This document shows, one piece after another, positions 8,441 through 17,804 of a DNA stretch of 64,000 nucleotides (positions within the stretch are counted from its first letter, which is position 1; every line of letters starts with the position of its first letter). This stretch comes from Streptomyces albiflavescens. Lineage in GTDB: Bacteria; Actinomycetota; Actinomycetes; Streptomycetales; Streptomycetaceae. A model generated the notes under the pieces. That model saw only the letters and a program-made list of their open reading frames with translations, was not told the origin of the DNA and made no database searches. The translations under genes were made by a program, and so were the position numbers. The DNA lies in assembly GCF_014645835.1 (NCBI RefSeq), contig NZ_BMMM01000026.1, positions 1 through 64,000 on the forward strand, read 5' to 3'.

Positions 8441-8673
8441 GGTGACCTGCGCAGACACGAGGCCGACCGAAAGGCTCGCGTAAGAGATGGGGCAAGAGTT
8501 GATGTGAGAGATGGTGCAAGAGTTGGTTCAGGAGATGTTTCCATCCAGCCAGGTCAGCAGGCGACGGTCAGCACCTCGCCGACTGTCACGGCCTGCTCGA
8601 TCGCCCGGGCTGCGGTCCACTGGCCCGTGCCCGTCCTGCTCCGGCAGTTGCCCGCGGTCGTCCGCGCTGATGC

Positions 8674-8698
8674 CGCGGTGACCTTCTTTGTCACCGCG
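8674..8698 (-). terminator. Hairpin terminator after the jet operon
   Basis: Perfect 9-bp stem CGCGGTGAC / GTCACCGCG around a 7-base loop, 25 bases past the jetD stop codon. There is no strong U-tract, as is common in Streptomyces. Confidence 0.55.
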
Positions 8699-8722
8699 TC
8701 CCGGCGGGCGCGCGTTGCCCCT

Positions 8723-10018
8723 TTATGACAGGTCTTCCAACAGCAGGTCGAGGGCCGCCTCCTCGTGCAGGGCAATTCCCAAAGCGTCCATCGTCGGGGC
8801 CAGTTCCTGGTCCCACGTGGCCTCGATCCTCGGCCCGGACAGGAGGAGCTGTGGTGTGCCGTGTACTTGGGTGCGTGTCGCGAGGTATTCGTAGTCCTGC
8901 GCTCTCATCCGCCAGGGCTCGGCGCCGTATCGGTCCATGACGCGGTTGGCCAGGGCGATGCCCGGCCAGTCGAAGTCACCGTGGTAGCCGAAGACGCACC
9001 CGGTGGCGGCGAGTGCGTCCAGCAGTGTCAGCACGACCGTCGTCGCGTTGCCCGAGGTGCAGATCAGGGGCGCGCTGCAGCCGGCGTCGGCCGCGGCTTC
9101 GACCACGCGTGGGTTTTCGCAGACGTGGATGTGGGTGTGGGCAGGCATCTTCAGGTGCAGGCCGCGCAGTTCGCGCAGGGTCAGGTGGGTCTCCAGGTGA
9201 TGCTCCGCTCGTCGGCACAGAACTTGCTCGCCCCACGTCCCGCCTGTCGGCCGCAGGCCGTAGGTCAGCACCGTGCTGGACACCTCGTCCGGAGTGACCG
9301 AGGCCAGGCGCCACAGGGCCCGGCGTCCCGGTGCGTCGGCGGGAAAGTCGGCACCCGTGGCCAGGGCGATGCCGCGCAGGACCAGGCGGGCGAGGAGGGT
9401 GCCGTCATCCAGTCCATGCGCCGAACCGGTGGTGCGGGTGGCCAGTTCGCCACGGCCCCAGACGACGGGGGTGGGGTCCGCGTCCGTGCCGGGGAAAAGC
9501 GTCGCCAGGGTCCGGATCGCCTGGGTGAGGAGGGTGGTCGCGGTCTGTGGGTCCTGGCGGGCGACCGTGCCGGCACGTCGAGTCTCCTGCAGCCACCGGG
9601 CCGCCCACGGCTGTGGGGACAGAGAGGTCGCGGCGAGGGCCGCCGCCGCTGCGGACCACAGCCCGGCGCGCTGGGCCGACGCAGCGTCGCGGGCCGCGCG
9701 GCGGTCGGTCAGGGGTGGGCCCAGTTCATCCAGTGTCGCGGTCAGGCCTTGGGCGAGCGCGCTGGTGCGCAGGCGGGTGTCGAGGTCCGGCAGACGGATC
9801 GTGGCAGTGGCGGCGGTGAGCGGTCGCGCCAGCAGGAGGGACAGGGCCTCGCGCTCCTCGGCGTCCAGGTCCTGGAGCCTGACCGTGCCGGTCGGCTGCA
9901 GACCGTTGCGTTCCAAGCGGGTCCGCACGGCGGTCCAAAGGCGGGTGAGGCCCGGGCGGGTGAGGAAGGCGAGGGTCTCCGCGTCCCGGGACTCCCTGGG
10001 TGCGTCCCGGTTCGTCAT
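8723..10018 (-). CDS. jetD: Wadjet nuclease subunit JetD (TIGR02679 / DUF2399, TOPRIM)
   Basis: The ATG at 10018-10016 overlaps the jetC stop (ATGA), giving 431 residues; a longer upstream frame is ignored because it lies inside jetC. The C-terminal third is a TOPRIM-like nuclease domain: C-E-N-P-R-V-V-E supplies the acidic residue, G-Y-H-G-D-F-D-W-P-G (344-353) the Asp-x-Asp pair, as in topoisomerase VI A and other JetD proteins. In Wadjet, JetD cuts circular DNA after the SMC-like complex has extruded it, destroying small plasmids. Last gene of the four-gene operon, followed by a hairpin. All catalytic acidic residues I would expect are present, so it looks functional. Confidence 0.85.
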   Translation of the reverse strand: MTNRDAPRESRDAETLAFLTRPGLTRLWTAVRTRLERNGLQPTGTVRLQDLDAEEREALSLLLARPLTAATATIRLPDLDTRLRTSALAQGLTATLDELGPPLTDRRAARDAASAQRAGLWSAAAAALAATSLSPQPWAARWLQETRRAGTVARQDPQTATTLLTQAIRTLATLFPGTDADPTPVVWGRGELATRTTGSAHGLDDGTLLARLVLRGIALATGADFPADAPGRRALWRLASVTPDEVSSTVLTYGLRPTGGTWGEQVLCRRAEHHLETHLTLRELRGLHLKMPAHTHIHVCENPRVVEAAADAGCSAPLICTSGNATTVVLTLLDALAATGCVFGYHGDFDWPGIALANRVMDRYGAEPWRMRAQDYEYLATRTQVHGTPQLLLSGPRIEATWDQELAPTMDALGIALHEEAALDLLLEDLS

Positions 10019-13000
10019 ACCGACACCAGCCGCCGCTGCCGTCCGTTCCACGTGTAGTGCAGGGTGGCCACGCCTCGTACGTGCGGGTCGCGCAGACACT
10101 CGTAGATGTGCAGCGACGGCACGTCGGGCCAGTTCCCGATCAGGCGTTCGCTGGTGAGAACGAAGTCGAGGTCCAGGTCGACCAGGATGCGGCCGAGGCG
10201 GGCATGGGTGGGCTCGTCGACCTTGGCGAACGCGTCGTCGAGCAGGATCAGCCGGGGTGCGTGCGGGGCCGCTTCGGCCAGGCTGGTGAAGTGTGCGGCT
10301 GCGGCGGCGAAGAGGACGAGGTAGGACAGGACGCGTTGCTCACCCTGGCTGAGACCGGTGCGGCCGGAGAGTTTACGGCGGCTGGCGGGTGCTGCGTCGT
10401 TCACGACCCAGGGGGTGAAGGAGAACCAGTCGCGGTAGTCGAGGGCAGTGCGCAGGTGGGCGGCGTAGCCTGCGGCAGGGTCGGCGCGGCGGGCGTCTTC
10501 GATGCGGCGCTGGAGGACGTCGCGGAGTTGTTCGGACTGGTCGCGTGTGCGCAGTCCGGAGGGGCTGCGCAGGAGGTCGACAGCCGCCCTGACATCAGCC
10601 TCCACTGCGTCGGCCAGTTTCCAGTCGAGCGTGACGCCCAGTCCGTGTGAGGTGCGGACCGTGGACAGGGTGGTGTTCAGGGCGGCCACCAAAGTCCCCG
10701 CGGCCAAGACCTGGGCCGACAGGTGGTCGCCCAGTTCTCCCGTCAGGAACCGCTGGAACACCTGGCGTTCGCGTTCCGTCAGCCGTTCGCGTGCGTCGGC
10801 CGCCTGGGCGGCGATGCGTTCGCCCACCACGGCGATGTCGTGTGCGCCGTGGTCGTCGACGAGGCGGCAGACCTTGATGCCGTCGTGCTCCTCAAGGGTG
10901 GCGTCGTAGCCCCCGGAGAGCTGGTCGCGCAGCTCTGTGTGACGGTTGAGGAGGGTGGTGTCCGAGATGTCGCGTCGCTCGGCGTCCAGGCGGCTGCGTA
11001 CGGTCTCCATCAGTCGGCGCAGCGCCTTGGTACGGTCGCGTGCGTCGTCCTCGGCGGACGCTGCCTCCCCCGGAAGGTCGAGGCCGGCACCTCTGCTCAC
11101 GCCCGGCAGGGACAAGGCCGTACGCAGTCGTCTTCCGCTCGCGATCGCCTCGCCCTCCTGCTGGGCCAGTGCCTCGTGCCGTACCCGCTCGTCCTCCTCC
11201 GCGCGCACCCGTGCGTCGTGGGTGTCGCCCATGTCCCGCTGCACACCCGGAAGTTGGCGCCGTACCGCCTCCTGGCGGCGCTTGGCTTCGTCCTCACGGG
11301 CGAGGATCTCCTGCTCCGACGCGCCCAGGGCCTCTTCCAGGGCCTGCACCGTGCGGCGCGCCGCGTCCAGGCGGGCGAGCGGCTCGGCATAGTCGGACTC
11401 CGCCTCGGCGCGGGAGGTCAGGGCACGTTCGTAATCCTCGCGGCTTTGGCGGTGGCCGTCGGCGGATGCGGCGACGGTGCGCAGCCGCCCGCGCAGCCGC
11501 TGCGTACCGGTGGTGAGACGGTCGAGGGCCAGTCGTACGGAGTCGAGGGCCATGGGGTCGGCGGACAGGTCATGTGCGCCTGCCGTGGCTTCGGTCTCGC
11601 GGCGGGCGGCGACCGCGCGGGCGCGCGCCTGCTCCGCCTCGCGGGCGGCCGCGGACGCCTGGCCGGCCAGGACCTGGGCGGTGCGCTCGGCCTCGGCGGC
11701 GCGGGCCCAGGCGTCGGTCAGTCCACGTCCGGCGGGCGGGTGACTGAGGGCGTCGGCCACCTGCGTGCGGTGCTCCGTCAGCAGGCGCAGGCTCCGTTCC
11801 TGCTCGATCAGGTGCTGCTGCGCCTCGGCGAGCCGCCGGTCGAGTTCGGCCAGGGCGCGGCGGCGGGTCTCGGCGCGCACCTCCGCGCCGACGTATTCGG
11901 CGGTCTGCTTGATGTGTCGACCGCAGGCGGCGCCCAGCTTCCAGGAGCCGTCCGTGCCGATCACGGACTCCCCGGTCGCCTCCGCGGCTCCCTCGGTCAC
12001 CAAGGCCACTGCCCGCAGCACGCTCTCGACCCGCTCGGCCGTCACCCCGCTGTCCGGCGCCGCGACCGGACGCAGCACGTCGGCGAGCGTGGGGCCGGCG
12101 GCAGGGGTTCCGGGGACGAGGAGGGTGTCCAGCGCGTTCGGGTCCAGGACGGTGCCATCAGCCAGCACCCAGGCGTCGAGCAGGCCGCTCGCTTCGAGTG
12201 CGGCCTCCAGCCCTGGGCATACGGTCGGACTTGTGCCGTGCGTGAAGTCCACGAGCCGGTACAGGGGTGCGCCGGTGCCGGCTGTGCGAGGTGCCGAGCG
12301 GTGCGGTGGGGGTGTGGGCGCGGGGTCGGTGCGGTGCTCCCAGTCCTCCCGGTCGTGGCGCAGGCGGTTGTGTTCGGCAGTCAGTTCACGGATCGCCACG
12401 GCCTGGGTGTCGCGCTGTTCGCCCAGTGCTGTCAGCCAATCGTCGAGGACCGAGCGTGCCGTGTCGGCCACCTCGTCGGGGACGTAGGCGGGCAGCGGAT
12501 CCAGTGCCGGGTCGTGAACGGTCTGCGCGCGCACGGCGTCGAGCGGCACGCCAGTGAGGCTGTGCAGTCGCTCGGTCCAGACCCGGACGGCGTGGGCGAA
12601 CGCCTCGCCCTGGCGTGCCGTCTCCTCCCGGCGGCGCCCGGCCCGGGCACGTGCCTCCTCCGTCTGCTCCTCCAGGCGCTCCCGGGCCGCGTCGGCCTCG
12701 TGTGCCTCCCGCCGGGCCAGGCGTGCCTTCTCCAGGAGCGCGATCAACTCGGTGACGGCCCGGACGCGGTTCCTGATCACCGATCCCGCGGCGTCCAGTT
12801 GGGTGTCCCAGGCATGCAGGGCGTCGGCGCAGGTCTGCGTGTCGAGGGCCAGTACTTCGCTGTGCCGGACGAGCTGGAAGTCGCCGTCCGGCGCTGTGAG
12901 TTGTGCCGCCGCGGCGGAGGCGACCGCGGTGGCAGGGGCCAGCGGGGGTTCTCCCAGGTGTACGGGATCGAGTCCAGAACGCTCGGCCTCCCGCAGCAAC

Positions 13001-14175
13001 TCGCCGTGAGCCGTGGCGAGTTCGGTCAGCTCCGCGCCGAGCCTGCCGGCATCGTCGGTGAGCCGTCGCCCTGCCTCTTCCTGACCGCTGTGGGCCTGGC
13101 GCAGGGCTTTGAAGGCGGTCGCCGCCGCGCTGTGCAGCGCGGTCACCGTGGCGCGCTTCTCCCCGAGCTCCTGCAGGCTGCGGTAGGCGGCACTGGCGTG
13201 CAGCGCGGCAAGATCCGTCTCGGCCGCCTCCGACTCCGCCACGAGGGCGTCGAGGCGGGCGGCGATGTCTTCCTCGTTCGTACGGAGGTCGGTCGCCTTC
13301 TTGGCTGCGTCGCTCGCCGCGCGCCGGTACTCCGCCAGCCGTTCCAGTTCGTCGCTCACCTGGCCGGCCCGGCAGCGCAGCGTCCCATGCAGATAGCCGC
13401 GGTAACCGGTGAGGAAGGTCCGCAACGCCTCGTCGGTCCGCTCAAGGCGCCCGAGGTCGTTGCGTACGGCGTCCAGGTCGTCGAGGTTGCGCGCCACTTT
13501 CTCCACGATCTCGTCGTCGAGCGCGGGCAGTGTCTCGGCGAGGACGTTGACCAGGCCACCGGAGTCGATGCGGTCGCCGATGGTGGGGCGGCGCAGGCGG
13601 TGCAGCAGGTGGAGCAGGTTGCGATAGCGCGCCGGCTCCTTGAGGCCGAACAGGTCGCGGGCGACGCGCACCCTGTGCTCCACGGCGCGGTCGGTGACAT
13701 TCTCCGCGCCGACACAGGACTTGAGCTGGTCGACCGGGAGCGGCTGTCCTGCAGGGGCCAGGTGCAGGTTCTCGCCCACCCGCAGCGGGGTGACGAAGAA
13801 GAAGGGCTTGGCCGTCCTGGTCGACTGAGAGGCCCGGATGGCCGCACCGAGGGTGAGATGGTGCTGCTCCCCTTGCGCATCCGTCCGCACGAACTCGACC
13901 CACAGGTAGCCCAACCGGTTGGTTTGCTCGAAGCCGTCGAGCATCAGCCATGGCAGCGTGGTGCGGCCCGTGCCGGTGGCGTCCAGGGCGCGGGCGTCCC
14001 CATCGAGGAGATACGGCAGCAACATCTCAAGTGCCTTGGACTTGCCCGCGCCGTTCTTGCCGCGCAGCAGCAGGCGGCCGTCGCCGAAGGAGAACTCCTG
14101 CTCGTCGTACTGCCAGACGTTGCGGATGCCGGCGCGGTGCAGGCGGTAGCGGTGCGGGGACGGCGGTCGGTTCAC
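10015..14175 (-). CDS. jetC: Wadjet SMC-like ATPase JetC (TIGR02680)
   Basis: 1386 residues, the normal size for this family. Walker A G-K-N-G-A-G-K-S is at 39-46, right after R-L-L-L-R. The ABC signature L-S-Q-G-E-Q begins at 1275 and Walker B L-I-L-L-D-D at about 1309-1314, followed by the D-loop. Between them is a very long Ala/Glu/Arg-rich segment typical of two antiparallel coiled-coil arms with a hinge. It is the MukB-like motor of the complex: with JetA (kleisin) and JetB (KITE) it extrudes DNA loops and recognises small circular DNA by topology. Both ends overlap neighbours by four bases, fixing the start at 14175 and implying translational coupling. The ATPase motifs are intact. Confidence 0.88.
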   Translation of the reverse strand: MNRPPSPHRYRLHRAGIRNVWQYDEQEFSFGDGRLLLRGKNGAGKSKALEMLLPYLLDGDARALDATGTGRTTLPWLMLDGFEQTNRLGYLWVEFVRTDAQGEQHHLTLGAAIRASQSTRTAKPFFFVTPLRVGENLHLAPAGQPLPVDQLKSCVGAENVTDRAVEHRVRVARDLFGLKEPARYRNLLHLLHRLRRPTIGDRIDSGGLVNVLAETLPALDDEIVEKVARNLDDLDAVRNDLGRLERTDEALRTFLTGYRGYLHGTLRCRAGQVSDELERLAEYRRAASDAAKKATDLRTNEEDIAARLDALVAESEAAETDLAALHASAAYRSLQELGEKRATVTALHSAAATAFKALRQAHSGQEEAGRRLTDDAGRLGAELTELATAHGELLREAERSGLDPVHLGEPPLAPATAVASAAAAQLTAPDGDFQLVRHSEVLALDTQTCADALHAWDTQLDAAGSVIRNRVRAVTELIALLEKARLARREAHEADAARERLEEQTEEARARAGRRREETARQGEAFAHAVRVWTERLHSLTGVPLDAVRAQTVHDPALDPLPAYVPDEVADTARSVLDDWLTALGEQRDTQAVAIRELTAEHNRLRHDREDWEHRTDPAPTPPPHRSAPRTAGTGAPLYRLVDFTHGTSPTVCPGLEAALEASGLLDAWVLADGTVLDPNALDTLLVPGTPAAGPTLADVLRPVAAPDSGVTAERVESVLRAVALVTEGAAEATGESVIGTDGSWKLGAACGRHIKQTAEYVGAEVRAETRRRALAELDRRLAEAQQHLIEQERSLRLLTEHRTQVADALSHPPAGRGLTDAWARAAEAERTAQVLAGQASAAAREAEQARARAVAARRETEATAGAHDLSADPMALDSVRLALDRLTTGTQRLRGRLRTVAASADGHRQSREDYERALTSRAEAESDYAEPLARLDAARRTVQALEEALGASEQEILAREDEAKRRQEAVRRQLPGVQRDMGDTHDARVRAEEDERVRHEALAQQEGEAIASGRRLRTALSLPGVSRGAGLDLPGEAASAEDDARDRTKALRRLMETVRSRLDAERRDISDTTLLNRHTELRDQLSGGYDATLEEHDGIKVCRLVDDHGAHDIAVVGERIAAQAADARERLTERERQVFQRFLTGELGDHLSAQVLAAGTLVAALNTTLSTVRTSHGLGVTLDWKLADAVEADVRAAVDLLRSPSGLRTRDQSEQLRDVLQRRIEDARRADPAAGYAAHLRTALDYRDWFSFTPWVVNDAAPASRRKLSGRTGLSQGEQRVLSYLVLFAAAAAHFTSLAEAAPHAPRLILLDDAFAKVDEPTHARLGRILVDLDLDFVLTSERLIGNWPDVPSLHIYECLRDPHVRGVATLHYTWNGRQRRLVSV

Positions 14176-15530
14176 CAGGGCTGCTCCTGAGTGACGGAAT
14201 CGGCAGTGGCGGGGTCGGCGCTGTCAGCCCCGTGCTGTTGCGTACGGGGCTTGACGGCCACCGTGGTGGCGAACCGGGCAGCCGCGGCGAGCAGCACCCA
14301 GCCGCCGCTGCCCGCTGCGCGGGCCCCCGACACGTCGGTGACGGGGCGGCCGTCCGGCACGGTGTCCTCGTATCCCTCGGGCAGGCCATGACCGTCCGCG
14401 CGCACCGGACCGACAGGTGCCATCAGACGCATGCGGACCAGGAGGTCGAGGACGGCGGCGAGCAGCGCGTCCCGGTCGTCCAGCAGGCCACGCTGCCAGT
14501 TGCCGCGCCGGCCGTACTCCTCGACCAGTTCGTCGAGCAGCTCCGACAACAGCTCGTCCGGGACGGGTACACCGATGACCAGCCGGCCACCGACCGCCGG
14601 GTGGCCGGGGTCGGTGGGGCGCAGTCGGTCCACCAGCCGCTCCACGAGGAGCAACGCCGCCTGGGCGACCGTGCCGGTTCCGGGCAGGTTCAGGTCGGTG
14701 AGCTCGTCGTCCGGATCGACGAGGGCGATGCCCTCGGCGCGGATCTCGGCCTCCAGGCCCAGCAGTTCGGAGAAGGCCTGGGACTCGCGACGCTGCCGGG
14801 TCCGCAGCCATTCGCGCTCCGCGCCCGTGAGGTCGTCGAGGTGAACGACAGGAGTCTCGACGAGCCGCCTGCGGACATACGTACGCGGGCCGCCGAAGCC
14901 GGGGTCGGCTGCGCGACGTACCAGATCCGCTCCGTCGCGGCTCGGGCCCAGCGGGCCGGCGACGACCGCACGGGCGATCTCACGGTCCACGGTGAGGAGC
15001 GCCTCGCCGCCCCGCTCCTCGGCGACGGAGGAGACATGCCCCTCGGTCTCTGTCAGAACACCCCAGTCGACGAGTTGCCGCAGCGCGGCGGCCAGCGTGC
15101 GCCGCTCGGCCTGCCGCCCGGTGTCGTCGATCTCGATTCCGGCGTCGACGGCCGCGGCCCGCAGGTCGGCGACGAGTTGGGAGAGCAGGAGCTGTTCCGG
15201 GGCGGTGACGAGGACAGACAGGGCGAGAGCCAGGTAGGCGTACGTCCGTGGTGTGAACGGTGTGCCGGTGGACGGTCGCTGAAGCCGGTGACCGGATCCG
15301 GGGCCGAGGCCGGCTTTGAACAGGCGGGCGTATGACGCCTCGACGAGCAGCCGATAGCCGAACACCTGCTGGAAGCGCTGGGCGAGCCAGTCGGCGTGGC
15401 GCCGGACCAGCGGGAAGGAGTCGCTGTACGGGCCGTCACTGGTGACCAGAGGGTGGGACAGCAGCAGCCGCGCGGCGGTACGGCGTTCGGCAGCCAGCGC
15501 CACGTCGTGGGCGGAGGGCAGGGTCATCAC
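14172..15530 (-). CDS. jetB: Wadjet subunit JetB (TIGR02678 / DUF2398)
   Basis: About 452 residues. The family signature is visible: A-A-E-R-R-T-A-A-R-L-L-L near the N-terminus, Y-A-Y-L-A-L-A-L-S-V-L, then the winged-helix-like block D-W-G-V-L-T with L-L-T-V-D-R-E. It corresponds to MukE (a KITE protein) in the condensin-like Wadjet complex, bridging JetA and JetC. The frame can begin at a GTG (15530) or at the ATG immediately after it (15527); both overlap the jetA stop, so the choice changes one residue. A short fragment like residues 130-165 of this protein occurs at 653-769. Confidence 0.85.
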   Translation of the reverse strand: MMTLPSAHDVALAAERRTAARLLLSHPLVTSDGPYSDSFPLVRRHADWLAQRFQQVFGYRLLVEASYARLFKAGLGPGSGHRLQRPSTGTPFTPRTYAYLALALSVLVTAPEQLLLSQLVADLRAAAVDAGIEIDDTGRQAERRTLAAALRQLVDWGVLTETEGHVSSVAEERGGEALLTVDREIARAVVAGPLGPSRDGADLVRRAADPGFGGPRTYVRRRLVETPVVHLDDLTGAEREWLRTRQRRESQAFSELLGLEAEIRAEGIALVDPDDELTDLNLPGTGTVAQAALLLVERLVDRLRPTDPGHPAVGGRLVIGVPVPDELLSELLDELVEEYGRRGNWQRGLLDDRDALLAAVLDLLVRMRLMAPVGPVRADGHGLPEGYEDTVPDGRPVTDVSGARAAGSGGWVLLAAAARFATTVAVKPRTQQHGADSADPATADSVTQEQPW

Positions 15531-17134
15531 GCGCTCGCCTCCCGGGCGGCCGGCGCCGAGGCGCTGCTGTCGACGATCAGGGTGAGGTCGTCCGCGGTCA
15601 AATCACCATCCACGGAGCGCAGCACGGTGTGCCGGCCCGGGGTGCGCCAGGCGGTGAGCCGGATACCCAGGTCCTCGTCACCAGCCTGCGCACCCTCGAG
15701 GCGAAACTCCTCTGCTTCATAGCGCAGTTGGGCATTGCCGAGGGCGGTGGCGAGGAGTTCCAGCAGCAGCCGCATCGCGGCGGAGCCCAGCCTGACCTGG
15801 TCGAACCGCCCCGAGGCACTGCGCAGTTCGGCGGCCGCGGCCTGACGCGCGGCAACCTGCTCAGCTGCCTGCTCCACGAGGCGGCGCTTCTGCTCGCCAT
15901 GGTCCTCCACCGCCGCGGCCCGCCCGCGCGGGGCCCGGCTGCCGCGCTCGCGCAACGCCACCGGTACATCCACAACGGGCCCGGTCCACCAGCTCACATA
16001 CGCAGGCACAGCCGCATCGGGATCCGGCGCCACGCCCAGATGACGTGCCCCGTACAGCCCGAATGCGGCAACCGCGATGTCGTGGGCCTCCTCCGGCTCC
16101 GCTGCATCGAACCAGGCCGCCAGCCTCAGCAGGTCCCTGCGCCGGGACATCTCCCCCGACGCCGAGCGCAGCATCCGCTTGGCGTTGGCGAGCAGGGACT
16201 GCAGGGCACGCAGGGTCGCATCCCGGAGTTGGTCCACCTGGCTGCCGTGACCGTCATTGTCGGCAAACCAGTCGCGCAGACCCTCCCAGTCAGCCGGCTC
16301 CCGACCTCGGCTGCGCTGCACCCGCGTCTCGGGCAATGCATCGGAGAGCGCTCCAAGGCCTCCCGCATGGGCGTCGATACGGCTCAGCAGCGTGGGCAAG
16401 TGCGGCCAGATCGCCCGCAGGTGCGCGGCAATGCGCGGGGCGCGGAAGGACACGTCCTCGGTGATCGCCTCCACATAGTCGAGCAGCAGCTCCTTGAAAC
16501 CCTGGTACTCAGCTCCATCAAGGTCGTAGCGGGCGAGCACCTGACCCAGGTAGGCGTAGAAGTCCCGCACCGACTCGGCGAACCCCGCGAACTGCGCGAA
16601 GAGGGTGCTGATCTTCTCCAGCGCCTGCTGCGGGTCCGCGCCACCTGGGGCGGCAGCCAGAGCGGCGATCTCGCCAAGGCCCCGGTCGACGAGCGTGAGC
16701 AGCTCACTGCTGACCTCACGCGCGGCGTCCGCACCGGCCAGCACCTCGTCCGCGTCGCGCTGCACGCGCTCCCCCAGCTTGGACAGCTGATAACGAGACC
16801 GGGAGCGCTGGTACTCAGCGATGCTGGTCGCCGTGACTGTGTGCGTGCTGCGCAGCAGATTCCCCCAACGCACGAGCTGTTCAAGCCGAGCGGTCAGCAT
16901 CTCCGCACCAAGTGCCGCCCCTGGGCCACCCGCCTGCGCCAGCTTGCCGAGCACATCGGGTACGGCCAGGTCCGCGAGGAGAGTGCCGCAGAACACCCGC
17001 ATCACCGCGACGTACTCCAGACGCTCTGGCGCGCTGAGATAGGCGTACGCACTCAGCCGCTGCCAGACCTCGCTGTCGCTCCCCTCACCGGGCCGCTCGC
17101 CACTCAATCCCTCGTGCAGTTCGTCCCCCTCCAT
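15527..17134 (-). CDS. jetA: Wadjet subunit JetA (TIGR02677 / DUF2397)
   Basis: 535 residues when started at the ATG at 17134 (M-E-G-D-E-L-H-E); the frame is open 71 codons further upstream but that extension lacks family features. A-Y-L-S-A-P-E-R-L-E-Y, the long helical region with Y-A-Y-L-G-Q-V-L-A-R-Y and L-L-D-Y-V, and D-W-F-A-D in the middle match TIGR02677. It is the kleisin-like (MukF-like) subunit that links the JetC heads and is the first gene of the operon jetA-jetB-jetC-jetD. The set and order DUF2397-DUF2398-TIGR02680-DUF2399 corresponds to the type II form of Wadjet. No obvious ribosome-binding site precedes the ATG. Confidence 0.82.
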   Translation of the reverse strand: MEGDELHEGLSGERPGEGSDSEVWQRLSAYAYLSAPERLEYVAVMRVFCGTLLADLAVPDVLGKLAQAGGPGAALGAEMLTARLEQLVRWGNLLRSTHTVTATSIAEYQRSRSRYQLSKLGERVQRDADEVLAGADAAREVSSELLTLVDRGLGEIAALAAAPGGADPQQALEKISTLFAQFAGFAESVRDFYAYLGQVLARYDLDGAEYQGFKELLLDYVEAITEDVSFRAPRIAAHLRAIWPHLPTLLSRIDAHAGGLGALSDALPETRVQRSRGREPADWEGLRDWFADNDGHGSQVDQLRDATLRALQSLLANAKRMLRSASGEMSRRRDLLRLAAWFDAAEPEEAHDIAVAAFGLYGARHLGVAPDPDAAVPAYVSWWTGPVVDVPVALRERGSRAPRGRAAAVEDHGEQKRRLVEQAAEQVAARQAAAAELRSASGRFDQVRLGSAAMRLLLELLATALGNAQLRYEAEEFRLEGAQAGDEDLGIRLTAWRTPGRHTVLRSVDGDLTADDLTLIVDSSASAPAAREASA

Positions 17135-17804
17135 GCTGCCGAGCGTACGGACCGCCACTGACACTCCGGAGCAAGTCGGGATAATCGGCTGAGCAGTGCC
17201 GGCTCTCCGGCCGCCGATATACAGCGCGGACATCTCCCGGCGGGGTTTGCCGAAGCGTGCGCTGACTGCACGAACGAATCGCATCGTCCAGCCACTCGAC
17301 GGCTTCCTGTCCACGGATAGTCCACGGGCGCTGATGCCTGCCAGCATGTGCCGGACCGGACTACGAGACGAGTCGGGGCGGGACTGGCTGCTGCCGTCGA
17401 CTGGTGCGACGGCCGGACAGAGACGCTGGTGTACGCCCTAGTCCGGCGTCGTTGATGTCAGCCGTGGATGTCAGAGGCCTTCGCGCTCAGCCGATCATCC
17501 GGACGGGGAGCGCACCTCCTTGGCGGCACCGAGGATGGCAAAGCCGCCTACTGCCCTTCGCGCCCACGCCACCGTGCGTCGAGGCGTACCGATTCTGGCC
17601 AAACCGGCGGAGACAAAGGCCAAAGGCGGCTCTCCAGGCGTGCATGGTTTACCGCCATAAGCCCGGAATCTGGTATGACGCCGCAGAGCACTCATACGTC
17701 ACCCGACGCATTGGCCTGAATGTGACATGGCGCAGTTGGGACAGCATCGACCGGTTGTCACCAACCGTTGTCCGATTAACGATCCGTTCATGCACCTCAG
17801 AACC
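17135..17804. other. Divergent intergenic region between jetA and the Asp-box gene
   Basis: 670 bp holding the promoters of two divergent genes but no supportable coding region. A short direct repeat GATGTCAG occurs at 17455-17462 and 17467-17474; it is the same octamer that ends intergenic repeats A and B, which may be chance. The last 100 bases, before 17805, are less GC-rich and include GTTGTCACCAACCGTTGTCC, containing a small dyad. Confidence 0.4.

Larger units (their letters stand above)
8053..8722. other. Convergent intergenic region between the E1 gene and jetD
   Basis: About 670 bp with no supportable gene. It holds repeat copy B, a short imperfect tandem stretch (gagatg/gtgcaag units around 8480-8535) and a strong hairpin near its right end, listed separately. 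Confidence 0.5.

Noticed and set aside
8043..8544. Minus-strand frames after the E1 gene
   Set aside because: They read through intergenic repeat B and resemble frames over repeat A only because the DNA is repeated.
10723..14190. 1155-codon plus-strand frame opposite jetC
   Set aside because: Antisense shadow of jetC, with no domain of its own.
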